The translations under genes were made by a program, and so were the position numbers. The notes beneath the pieces are model-generated. The model had not been told where the DNA came from and did no database searches. It was given only the letters and a program-made list of their open reading frames with translations. Shown here in pieces: positions 53,722 through 61,548 of a stretch of DNA of 64,000 nucleotides; positions within the stretch are counted from its first letter, which is position 1; each line of letters starts with the position of its first letter. The DNA is from Chitinimonas sp036961565 (GTDB taxonomy: Bacteria > Pseudomonadota > Gammaproteobacteria > Burkholderiales > Chitinimonadaceae): assembly GCF_036961565.1 (NCBI RefSeq), contig NZ_JBAMDD010000002.1, positions 1 through 64,000 on the forward strand, given 5' to 3'.

Positions 53722-54332
53722 ACGCCAGTTATACACTCAGGTAAGGCGCCGAGCGGGCGCCAAGGGAGACCCTGGCGCTCGCCGCCATACTGAGTCGGCA
53801 TCCGGGGCGTTGCGATCATTTGGTAGAACACCCTGCCAGAGCTGGTCGTATCGCAGCCGGTGTAGACAAGGTTATGCTACGGTCAGGCGAGCCGGTTTGA
53901 GGCAGTGGTGTCCAGTGCCGGTTCGTCTTCTGAAACACACAGATTCACCTTCAACAAAGCCTGCTTCACCCCAGTCTCGGTGGTTGCGGGTATCCTGCGT
54001 TGTGGTGGCTTTGCCTCGATTCCCGCAAGGCCATATCAAGTAGCGAACTGCTTGAATACACTGGCAACGCTGGGCACGCAGCATCGTCTGGCAAGGGGTT
54101 TCACTGCGCGTTAGATGGAGGACGCATGAAACGCCGGCAACACCTGCCTGGATAGAATCAACTCGGCATCCAGGTGGCAGCAGCAATGATTGCGTCGGTA
54201 GACGGGTGGATAAACCTGCACCGACGGTAGTTTGCAATCAGGGGAGAAATGGATCAAACACCTGTGGCGCACTCGGGCGCCGGCAGGTGTTTGGTGAAGC
54301 GTAGTGTACGAAAGCATCTATGAGCACAGAGA
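53722..54332. other. Unassigned 611-bp intergenic stretch before luxR
   Basis: No intact gene is visible. A hairpin at 53750-53781 (CGAGCG pairing with CGCTCG, with a further inner stem) follows the amidase and may end its transcript. 53870-54240 has long but unconvincing open frames on both strands and lower GC, perhaps a decayed element. The luxR-proximal end has a strong inverted repeat (54255-54293). Confidence 0.5.
54255..54293 (+). repeat. Perfect 10-bp inverted repeat before luxR
   Basis: CAAACACCTG (54255-54264) and CAGGTGTTTG (54284-54293) pair perfectly, and an inner GGCGC/GCGCC pair (266-270 with 277-281) extends the fold. It ends 39 bp before the luxR start. ACCTG...CAGGT recalls lux-box halves, but the spacing is too wide. 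It may be an upstream terminator, an operator or a leader hairpin for luxR. Confidence 0.6.
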
Positions 54333-55070
54333 ATGCTGTACCTAGAGAAATATCAAAGCCTGATCTCGGCTTCAACCGAAGCCGAGGCCTTGCAGCAACT
54401 GAGCCATGTCGCCAGCCAGTATGGTTACGACAGCCTATTGCTGGCAGCCGTGCCCACGCCCGGCCAACCACTCGAAACAGCCTATCTGCGCAGCACCTAC
54501 GATACGGCATGGCGCGAAACCTACGACAAGCGGGGCTTCGGCGCAATCGACCCTACCGTGTCGCACTGTTTCTCGCATTCAGCCCCCATGGTATGGAGTC
54601 CGGATAGCTTCAAGACACAGGACGAGCGCGCCCTGTATGAAGAAGCATCAGGCTATGGGCTCAAGGCTGGCATCACCCTGCCCTTTCACGGGCCTGGGGG
54701 CGAGGTCGGCATGTTGACGCTGGTACGGGATGAAGTGGCCAATCAGGGATTCTACGAGTCGCTGCGATCCTCAATGAGCGATCTGGCCTTGCTACGCGAC
54801 CTCGCGTTCGAAGTATTGCGTCCGCATATCCACGCCCAGACACCGGCCAAGCAACAGCCGGAACCCATACTGCCCAGCCTCACCAGCAAGGAAATGGAGT
54901 ACCTGAAGTGGCTGACTGCAGGGAAAACCGACTGGGAGATATCCCGCATCATGGGGGTATCGGTCGCTGGCGCACGCTTCCATATCGCCAATCTGCGACG
55001 CAAGTTTGACGTCAGCCGACGTACCGACGTGGTCGTCCGCGCCCTGCAGATGGGCTTGGTTGCGCTCTAG
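54333..55070 (+). CDS. LuxR-family acyl-homoserine-lactone receptor/regulator
   Basis: The 245-residue protein has an autoinducer-binding domain with all six canonical residues: Trp60, Tyr64, Asp73, Pro74 (RGFGAIDPT), Trp88 and Gly113 (GLKAGITLPFHG). A C-terminal LuxR helix-turn-helix follows (SKEMEYLKWLTAGKTDWEISRIMGVS...RFHIANLRRKFDVSRRTDVVVRALQMGL). It should bind an AHL signal and activate promoters with lux-box sites. The luxI gene lies about 670 bp downstream, with a small opposite-strand HTH gene between them. The start at 54333 has AGAG nearby; other starts are not better. Confidence 0.92.
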   Translation: MLYLEKYQSLISASTEAEALQQLSHVASQYGYDSLLLAAVPTPGQPLETAYLRSTYDTAWRETYDKRGFGAIDPTVSHCFSHSAPMVWSPDSFKTQDERALYEEASGYGLKAGITLPFHGPGGEVGMLTLVRDEVANQGFYESLRSSMSDLALLRDLAFEVLRPHIHAQTPAKQQPEPILPSLTSKEMEYLKWLTAGKTDWEISRIMGVSVAGARFHIANLRRKFDVSRRTDVVVRALQMGLVAL

Positions 55071-55111
55071 CGCAGTCGATGGACTAGGCAGACACGGCGC
55101 TCAAGGCTTGC

Positions 55112-55138
55112 CAGGCGGCCGGCCGAACCGGCCGCCTG
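55112..55138. repeat. 11-bp inverted repeat between convergent genes
   Basis: CAGGCGGCCGG (55112-55122) pairs with CCGGCCGCCTG (55128-55138) around a 5-base loop. It lies after luxR and towards the end of the opposite gene. No T-run is seen; it may act as a weak two-way terminator. Confidence 0.55.
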
Positions 55139-55304
55139 ACATGGCAGATGTAGGCCGCGCCGCCGCGCCGATACTCATTCAGCGGCTGGCACGATCACCG
55201 TGGGCATCGCCCGCCTGAAAGACGCGTAGGCAAACCACGCCCCCAGCAGCAAGGCGCGCCTGGGCACGTCCCGCTGCTGGATCAGGCTGCAAGCCGGACT
55301 GGAT

Positions 55305-55589
55305 TCAGTCGCAGGCTACTTCTACCTTAGCCATCGCCAAGGATAAGTCATGATCGGTCACACGACCATCCAGGTACAGGTGTATCAGGATCTGCAGCGA
55401 TGCCGGCAAGGGCAGGCCTTGCTCGAAACGGCTGCCGCTGGACTGGCTGACGCCAAAGCGTCGCCAGAACTCGGTCTGGTTCTCTCCCAGGATCTTGCGC
55501 AAGCAGCGCAATTTGTCCTTATGAGCCAAAGGAAGGGCAAAGCCCCGCTTTTCTCGTGCATTGAGCACGTACATTGCCTGTGCGGACAT
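55305..55589 (-). CDS. Small HTH repressor candidate, RsaL-like
   Basis: The 94-residue protein lies on the opposite strand between luxR and luxI. Residues 27-62 (KLRCLRKILGENQTEFWRRFGVSQSSGSRFEQG...) match the compact HTH pattern of RsaL and related XRE-type proteins, where NQxEFWxxxGVTQSGGSRYE is typical. In Pseudomonas rsaL lies in exactly this place and represses lasI/ppuI. GAGG lies five bases before the ATG at 55589. Family membership is inferred from motif and position; other small XRE proteins could look alike. Confidence 0.72.
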   Translation of the reverse strand: MSAQAMYVLNAREKRGFALPLAHKDKLRCLRKILGENQTEFWRRFGVSQSSGSRFEQGLPLPASLQILIHLYLDGRVTDHDLSLAMAKVEVACD

Positions 55590-55652
55590 ACCGCCTCGCT
55601 ATTCTGCCGTGAACGACGGGCGCAAAGTCTGTCATGCACCCCATCCAGCCAC

Positions 55653-55672
55653 ACCTAGCAAGGTAGCTAGTA
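55653..55672 (+). promoter_or_regulatory. Candidate lux box upstream of luxI
   Basis: ACCTAGCAAGGTAGCTAGTA carries the lux-box core (CT at 3-4, CA at 7-8, AG at 17-18) and a 5-bp inverted repeat CTAGC/GCTAG. By memory it agrees with the las-type site before lasI/rsaL at 13 of 20 positions. It lies in the shared region between the RsaL-like gene and luxI, 65 bp from the luxI start. Confidence 0.65.
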
Positions 55673-55692
55673 CCGCTATTAACCTAACTGCA

Positions 55693-55698
55693 TATATT
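55693..55698 (+). promoter_or_regulatory. Candidate -10 box of luxI
   Basis: TATATT lies where a class II LuxR promoter would have its -10: with a start of transcription near 55705 the lux box centre is at about -42.5. It sits inside GCATA/TATGC, itself a small inverted repeat. No clear -35 hexamer is needed in such promoters. Confidence 0.55.
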
Positions 55699-55737
55699 TT
55701 ATGCGGCCTGGGTATGCCTAATCACGGGAGGATGTAA

Positions 55738-56328
55738 ATGCAAACCATGTCTCAAACCATACAGATCAGCCGGCGCCAGCAGTTCAACGGCGGCGACTTG
55801 CGCGCCATACATTGCCTGCGCGCCCGCGTCTTCAGGGACAGGATGGGTTGGGAAGTTCCGGTGCTCGCAGGCATGGAAATCGACGGCTATGACGCCCTTG
55901 AGCCCCACTACATGGTGTTGCGCAATACCAGCCAGGATGTCTATGGCTGCTGGCGCCTGCTGCCTACGCTGGGGCCCTATATGCTCAAGGACACCTTCCC
56001 CGAGCTGCTGCACGGCCAGCAGGCGCCCGAACAAGCCGACGTATGGGAACTGAGCCGCTTTGCCATCGAAACAGACGGCTCGCACACCTTCGGTTTTGCC
56101 GACCAGGCACTGGATGCCATGCGCGAGATCGTCCGCTTTGCTGACGAGAACGGCATACGTCGCTATGTCACCGTCACCACGACCGCCATAGAGCGCATGC
56201 TGCGCCGCGCAGGCATTGAGATCAGCCGCTTCGGCCCGCCTATCCGCATCGGTGTCGAGAATGCCGTGGCGCTGACCATAGAACTGGGCGATCAGACGCA
56301 CCATGCCTTGTTCGGCCTGAAACACTAG
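55738..56328 (+). CDS. LuxI-family acyl-homoserine-lactone synthase
   Basis: The 196-residue protein makes the AHL signal from S-adenosylmethionine and acyl-ACP. All eight invariant residues of LuxI enzymes are seen at the right spacing: Arg28, Phe32, Trp38, Asp49, Asp52, Arg73, Glu104 and Arg107 (LRARVFRDRMGWEV, EIDGYDALEPHY, CWRLLPT, WELSRFAI). The acyl tail length cannot be read. GGGAGG six bases before the ATG is a strong ribosome site. A lux-box-like site lies upstream, so positive feedback by the LuxR protein is likely. Confidence 0.95.
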   Translation: MQTMSQTIQISRRQQFNGGDLRAIHCLRARVFRDRMGWEVPVLAGMEIDGYDALEPHYMVLRNTSQDVYGCWRLLPTLGPYMLKDTFPELLHGQQAPEQADVWELSRFAIETDGSHTFGFADQALDAMREIVRFADENGIRRYVTVTTTAIERMLRRAGIEISRFGPPIRIGVENAVALTIELGDQTHHALFGLKH

Positions 56329-56447
56329 CCAAGCCAGTACCAGCTAATGGACTAAATAGGCGCCACAGGCCCGAACAGCCGGATACCGCTGGCAGGTAAC
56401 AGTATCAAACGCAGCACGGAGCAAGAGCAGGAGGAGAAAAGAGGCAG

Positions 56448-56471
56448 GCGCCCCACCCTCAGGTGGGGCGC
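56448..56471 (-). terminator. Terminator after glgA
   Basis: GCGCCCCACC (56448-56457) pairs with GGTGGGGCGC (56462-56471) around a 4-base loop, and on the minus strand the hairpin is followed by a T-rich tract. It lies 26 bp past the glgA stop and also faces the luxI transcript from the other side. Confidence 0.7.
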
Positions 56472-56496
56472 ACTGACCCTGGCCTTGCTGCAGCGA

Positions 56497-57960
56497 TCAG
56501 GCCGCCTGCTTCAGCGCGGCGCGGTACAAAGCCTGGTAAGCCTTGGCTGGACCCACCCAGCCAAAATGCTGTTGCATGGCATGCCGCCTCACCTCGCGCC
56601 ACGCTTGGGGCTTGGCATACAGGGCAAATGCCCGTCGCACTGCGGCGCCGAAATCGGCCTGCTCAAATCGCTCGAACAGCATGCCGGTGGCGCTGCCGTC
56701 CTGCAGGTTCTCCAGGCTGCAATCCCGCACACTGTCGGCCAGTCCACCGGTGCGGCGTGCCAACGGCAGCGCACCATAGCGCATCCCATACATCTGGGTC
56801 AGTCCGCAGGGTTCAAAACGCGAGGGCAGCAGCACCACATCACTACCGGCAAACAGCCGGTGTGACAAAGGCTCGTCAAAGCCCAACCTTACCGCCACGC
56901 GGCCTGGATAGCGGCCCAGCAGTTCGCTAAAGCCCGCTTCCAGTTCAGGCTCACCACTCCCCAGCACGGCCAGTTGTCCCCCTTGGGCCAGCAAGGCCTC
57001 AGCCCCGGCCAGCACCAGGTTCAAACCCTTTTGCTCGGTTAACCGGCTCACTACACAGAACAGCAAGCCCGTCGGTTCTGCCGCCAGCCCCAGCTCTGCC
57101 TGCAAGGCAGTCTTGCAGCGTGCTTTGCCACCAGTTTTCTCGGCATCGAAATGTCCCGGCAAGGTGGGGTCGGTAGCTGGATTCCACAGGGTTTCATCCA
57201 CACCGTTGAGTATGCCGCTCAAGGCAGCCCGCCTATGCCGCAGCAAGCCTTCCAGGCCACAGCCATGCTCGGCGGTCTGGATCTCTGCGGCATAACTGGG
57301 GCTGACCGTCGCCAACCGGTCGCTGTAATACAGCCCGGCCTTGATAAACGACAGCTGCCCGTGGAACTCCATGCCATCCATGGCATAACAGTGCGCCGGC
57401 AAGCCCAGCTCGGCAAACAGGCTGGCAGGGAACAGCCCCTGATAAGCCAGATTGTGTATGGTGAACACACAGGCTGCGTCGGCCATATCAGGTGTCGGCG
57501 GGGTCTGCTTCAGGTAGGCCGCAGCCAGGCCGGCATGCCAGTCATGACCATGCAATACATCGGGCCGCCAATCCGGCAACAAACCCTGCGCCATGCGTGC
57601 CGCCACCCAACCCAGCAAAGCAAAGCGTCGATGGTTATCGGTATAGGGGTGGTGCTCGGCATCGGCATAGGGATTGCCCACGCGGTCATACAGCCCCGGT
57701 GCATCTATCACATAGGCAGGTACGCCATCAGGCAGGTTGCCTTGCCACAGGGTCAAGGGGCCGCTGCCCAAGCGCGGCGGCATGCTGGCCTGTACCCTGG
57801 CATCCTGCAGCCCTGCCCGTATGGCCGGAAAGCCCGGCAACACGATACGAGCATCCAGCCCCAGTTGGCGCTGCGCCGCCGGGAGCGCCCCCACCACATC
57901 GGCAAGGCCGCCCGTCTTGAGCAGGGGGTAACATTCAGCAGCGACGTGCAAAACCTTCAT
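56497..57960 (-). CDS. glgA: Glycogen synthase (ADP-glucose type)
   Basis: GT5 glucosyltransferase that extends alpha-1,4-glucan from ADP-glucose. KTGGLADVVGALPAA (ADP-glucose binding), HGHDWHAGLAA, FTIHNLAYQGLFP, SRLTEQKGLNLVL and PSRFEPCGLTQMYGMRYGALPL (catalytic Glu) are all present. 487 residues, normal. It follows glgC on the same strand with a 282-bp gap that shows no gene. Confidence 0.95.
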   Translation of the reverse strand: MKVLHVAAECYPLLKTGGLADVVGALPAAQRQLGLDARIVLPGFPAIRAGLQDARVQASMPPRLGSGPLTLWQGNLPDGVPAYVIDAPGLYDRVGNPYADAEHHPYTDNHRRFALLGWVAARMAQGLLPDWRPDVLHGHDWHAGLAAAYLKQTPPTPDMADAACVFTIHNLAYQGLFPASLFAELGLPAHCYAMDGMEFHGQLSFIKAGLYYSDRLATVSPSYAAEIQTAEHGCGLEGLLRHRRAALSGILNGVDETLWNPATDPTLPGHFDAEKTGGKARCKTALQAELGLAAEPTGLLFCVVSRLTEQKGLNLVLAGAEALLAQGGQLAVLGSGEPELEAGFSELLGRYPGRVAVRLGFDEPLSHRLFAGSDVVLLPSRFEPCGLTQMYGMRYGALPLARRTGGLADSVRDCSLENLQDGSATGMLFERFEQADFGAAVRRAFALYAKPQAWREVRRHAMQQHFGWVGPAKAYQALYRAALKQAA

Positions 57961-58242
57961 CAGCGGTCACTCGGTAGGTAAAACGCAGGGGTATGACACC
58001 CAAACGGTATCTCGGCATCGGACCAGACCAGCGCGCCCAGGTTCAGCCTAGGGCGGGTGCAGCTAGCCTGCCATGAAACTAGCTCTTTGAACCGACAACC
58101 TATCCAGCTGATAGCCGGCCGCTGCCAGGGAGAGCGTAATCAGCGGGGCACCCGCCGCGACAGGCCGCGCCAGCACCAGGGCTGCACCAATGCCCGTCCA
58201 GTTCGACACCACCCACCCATGAGCAGAGCCCCTGGCAAACGC

Positions 58243-59526
58243 TCACGACACAGCAAGTCCCGCCAGCATGTCACGGGTAATCAACACCACACCGCCCTCG
58301 CTGCGATGGAACGACTTGGCATCCCTGGCGGCATCGTCTCCCACGACCAGGCCTGCCGGTATCTTGCAGCCGCGATCCACGATCACCTTGGTCAAGCGCG
58401 CACCCTCGCCCACATCCACATCAGGCAGCAGCACCGACTGATCAATCACACAATGCGGATGCACCCGCACCTTGTTGAACAGCACGGAGTTGGTCACCTG
58501 CGCCACGGAGACGATACAACCGCCCGACACGATGGTGTTGTAGACCCGGTGCTCGCCGCCAGCATCCTGCACAAACTTGGCCGGCGGCAACTGCTCCTGA
58601 TAGGTCCAGACTGGCCAGTTGCGATCATACAGGTCCAATTCCGGTGTAATCGAAGCCAGGTCCAGGTTCGCCGCCCAATAGGCATCGATCGTGCCCACAT
58701 CACGCCAATAGGGTTTGGCATGGGGATAACTGGCCACGCTGGAAAGCGAGAACGGATGGGCCACCGCCCGGCCTTCCGCTACCGCAGCCGGGATCAGGTT
58801 CTTGCCAAAGTCGTGCTCGCTGCTGCTGTCATGGATATCCGCCTCCAGCAGGTGGTAAAGGTAATCCGCATCAAATACATAGATGCCCATGCTGGCCAGC
58901 GCCCTATCGGGCTTGCCAGGCATGGCAGGCGGTTGCGCCGGCTTTTCGACAAAGGCCACGATCTTGCGGTCGGCATCGACCTCCATCACTCCAAAGGCCT
59001 TGGCCTCGGCCAGCGGTACCTCGATGCAGGCCACCGTGACACCTCCCTTCACGCCCAGGGTCTCCAGCGACTTGACGTGATCCAGCAGCATGCGGGCGTA
59101 GTCCATCTTGTAGATATGGTCACCGGCCAGGATGACCACATACTCGGGCCGGTAGCTACGGACGATATCGAGGTTCTGGTACACGGCGTCGGCCGTGCCA
59201 CGGTACCAGCTGTCTTCATCCACCCGCTGCTGGGCGGGCAGCAGGTCGATGAACTCGCCCATCTCCGAGCGGAACATGGCCCAGCCACGCTGCAGGTGGC
59301 GCAGCAGGGAGTGCGACTTGTACTGGGTTACCACGCCTATGCGGCGTATACCGGAATTCAGGCAGTTAGACAGGGCAAAATCGACGATACGGAACTTGCC
59401 GCCAAAGTACACCGCCGGCTTGGCCCGCTTGTCGGTCAGCTGCATCAGCCTGGAACCTCGCCCTCCGGCCAGCACCAGGGCAATACTGCGGCGCGGCAAT
59501 TGCCGAGCAATGATCAGATCATCCAT
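58243..59526 (-). CDS. glgC: Glucose-1-phosphate adenylyltransferase (ADP-glucose synthase)
   Basis: GlgC makes ADP-glucose, the committed step to glycogen. LVLAGGRGSRLMQLTDKRAKPAVYFGGKFRIVDFALSNCLNSG (substrate loop), HIYKMDYARML, and GDRHKDWF-like regions fit; the C-terminal part (VSGGCIVSVAQVTNSVLFNKVRV) is the beta-helix. ATG 59526 is chosen because GGGAG lies just before it; an upstream ATG at 59541 has none. Allosteric control by sugar phosphates is expected from the family. Confidence 0.94.
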   Translation of the reverse strand: MDDLIIARQLPRRSIALVLAGGRGSRLMQLTDKRAKPAVYFGGKFRIVDFALSNCLNSGIRRIGVVTQYKSHSLLRHLQRGWAMFRSEMGEFIDLLPAQQRVDEDSWYRGTADAVYQNLDIVRSYRPEYVVILAGDHIYKMDYARMLLDHVKSLETLGVKGGVTVACIEVPLAEAKAFGVMEVDADRKIVAFVEKPAQPPAMPGKPDRALASMGIYVFDADYLYHLLEADIHDSSSEHDFGKNLIPAAVAEGRAVAHPFSLSSVASYPHAKPYWRDVGTIDAYWAANLDLASITPELDLYDRNWPVWTYQEQLPPAKFVQDAGGEHRVYNTIVSGGCIVSVAQVTNSVLFNKVRVHPHCVIDQSVLLPDVDVGEGARLTKVIVDRGCKIPAGLVVGDDAARDAKSFHRSEGGVVLITRDMLAGLAVS

Positions 59527-59690
59527 ATGGCTCCCATGCACTACCGGCCCCCTGCCCGGCCCCCTGCTCCGCCTCCAGGCCGGGACGGCAGCACCACTGC
59601 CGCCTCGCCTGTTGCCGCCCTGTCATGCAAGCCGGCCTACCCGTTCATTGTTGGCAGAAAATCCGGCCTTGGGAAATTTGTTATGCCGAA

Positions 59691-61322
59691 TCAGGTGACT
59701 ACATCAGCCCTTACCCTGCCGGTGAGCGCGGTGATGTCGCCCAGTTGTGCAGCAAACCGGGCCACTTCGGCCAAGGCCGCCTGGGCAGGCTGCGCATGTT
59801 GCGCCACATCGGCCAGATAGCGCTCCAGGTAGACCCGCAATGTGGCCCCCTCAGTGCCCGTGCCCGACAGGCGAAACACTGCGCGCGATCCATCGGCCAA
59901 GGCCACCCATATGCCTTGCTGCCCACTGACCGTGCCGTCGACCGGATCGGTATAGGAGAAATCATCTGCCAGGCTTACCTGCAGGCCATGCACCGTCTGC
60001 CCAGGCAGTGCGGCCAGCTTGCCGCGCAAGGTCGCCATCACAGCCTCGCCTGCCGCCAGGGGCAAACCTTCATAGTCGTGTCGGCTATAGCAATGCCGGC
60101 CATAGCTGGCCCAGTGCTCGCGCACGATCTCGGCCACCGGCTGCCGCCTTACTGCCAGCAGGTTGAGCCAGGCCAGCGCCGCCCAGATGCCATCCTTCTC
60201 CCTGACATGGCTGGCACCGGTGCCATAGCTCTCCTCACCACACAGGGCTATCCGGCCAGCGTCGAGCAGATTGCCAAAGTATTTCCAGCCTGTGGGGGTT
60301 TCATAGCAATCGAAACCCAACCGTGCCGCCACCACATCCACTGCGCGGGAGGTGGGCATGGAGCGGGCCACGCCAGGCAGACCATCGCGAAACTGCGGCA
60401 AGGTACGGGCATTGGCCGCCAGAATGGCGAGGCTGTCCGACGGCGTTACTACGCAGCCCCTGCCCAGTATCATGTTGCGATCCGCGTCACCATCAAAGGC
60501 GGCCGCAAAATCTGCTGCTCCCGACCCCATCATGTGGGCCACCAGGCCCGCGCAATGCACCGGATTCGGATCGGGATGCTCGCCCGCAAAGTCGGTCTGG
60601 GGCGCCGCATTGCGCACACTGCCCAAGGGGGCGCCCAATAGGTCTTCAAATAGCTTGACGGCGTAGGGCCCGCCTACTGCATGCAGGGCATCCAGTCGCA
60701 CGCGATGGCCTGCGCGCAACCAGTCACGTATGGCATCGAAATCCACCAGGGTCTGCATCAGTCCGGCATAGTCGGCCACCGGGTCTATCACCTCCACCTG
60801 CATGGCCTCCAGCTGGCTGCGTCCCAGGCTGCCCAGGTCGATATCCTGGCTGTCGCTGCAATAGAAGCACTGCAGCACCTGGCTGGCAGCATGCATGGCC
60901 TCGGTCAGTCGCTCTGGTGCTGGTCCGCCGTTGGCCGCATTGAACTTGATGCCAAAGTCGCCCTCCGGGCCACCTGGGTTGTGGGAAGCCGACAGGATGA
61001 TGCCGCCCACCGCACCATGACGTCGTATCAACAGCGAGGCCGCCGGGGTGGACAACAGGCCATGCCGACCCACGATGACCTTGCCTACGCCATTGGCCGC
61101 CGCCATGCGCAGCAAGGTCTGTATGGCCCCATCATTGAAATAGCGGCCATCGCCCCCCACCACCAGCAAGCCACCTTTGAGCGCCGGCACCGCGTTGAAG
61201 ATGGCCTGGACGAAGTTTTCCAGATAGTGCGGCTGGCTGAAGGTGGTGACCTTCTTGCGCAATCCCGAGGTGCCGGGCTTCTGGTCCAGGAAGGGGGTAG
61301 TGGCAAATGTCAGTACGGCCAT
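59691..61322 (-). CDS. pgm: Phosphoglucomutase (alpha-D-glucose phosphate-specific)
   Basis: The 543-residue protein interconverts glucose-6- and glucose-1-phosphate. The active serine is in LSASHNPGGPEGDFGIKFN, the metal site in FDGDADRNMILG, the sugar loop is CGEESYGTGASH and the phosphate site RLSGTGTEGATLRVY. The layout resembles the eukaryote-type PGM rather than ManB/AlgC. It feeds glgC directly, and glgC follows 164 bp downstream on the same strand. Confidence 0.93.
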   Translation of the reverse strand: MAVLTFATTPFLDQKPGTSGLRKKVTTFSQPHYLENFVQAIFNAVPALKGGLLVVGGDGRYFNDGAIQTLLRMAAANGVGKVIVGRHGLLSTPAASLLIRRHGAVGGIILSASHNPGGPEGDFGIKFNAANGGPAPERLTEAMHAASQVLQCFYCSDSQDIDLGSLGRSQLEAMQVEVIDPVADYAGLMQTLVDFDAIRDWLRAGHRVRLDALHAVGGPYAVKLFEDLLGAPLGSVRNAAPQTDFAGEHPDPNPVHCAGLVAHMMGSGAADFAAAFDGDADRNMILGRGCVVTPSDSLAILAANARTLPQFRDGLPGVARSMPTSRAVDVVAARLGFDCYETPTGWKYFGNLLDAGRIALCGEESYGTGASHVREKDGIWAALAWLNLLAVRRQPVAEIVREHWASYGRHCYSRHDYEGLPLAAGEAVMATLRGKLAALPGQTVHGLQVSLADDFSYTDPVDGTVSGQQGIWVALADGSRAVFRLSGTGTEGATLRVYLERYLADVAQHAQPAQAALAEVARFAAQLGDITALTGRVRADVVT

Positions 61323-61548
61323 GGAATGGTTGTCTCCGGGTAAGCAGGGGGATTATCCGTCCACACCCGCCATCCGTGCCAGAAAAGGCAACAGTCGGCG
61401 CCATCGCAGCAAAGTGTTCATCACGCCTGCAGGCTGCTTGTTGTACCCTGTTGATTGCACCGCGCCATGACCCTGCTGTTTGAGGCCATACCGGCCCTGG
61501 GGTTGGTTTTGGTGCAGCGCCCAATCCTGCTGATACCCGAACCAGCCC

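Noticed and set aside
53872..54237. 121-codon minus-strand frame before luxR
   Set aside because: Cys/Arg/Thr-rich translation without a domain, no ribosome site, and equally long frames on the other strand. Kept only as part of an unexplained stretch.
54255..54293. Reading the ACCTG/CAGGT repeat before luxR as a lux box
   Set aside because: Half sites are 19 bp apart, whereas a lux box is a 20-bp site in all. Listed as a hairpin or operator instead.
55190..55304. Short minus-strand open stretch after the RsaL-like gene (reads LLLGAWFAYASFRRAMPTVIVPAAE near its end)
   Set aside because: It has no ATG, lies in a frame that overlaps the end of the HTH gene and is under 45 codons, so it cannot be told from chance.
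58057..59820. 587-codon open frame on the plus strand
   Set aside because: Antisense to glgC, which has all family motifs. The translation is His/Gln/Arg-rich with no domain.
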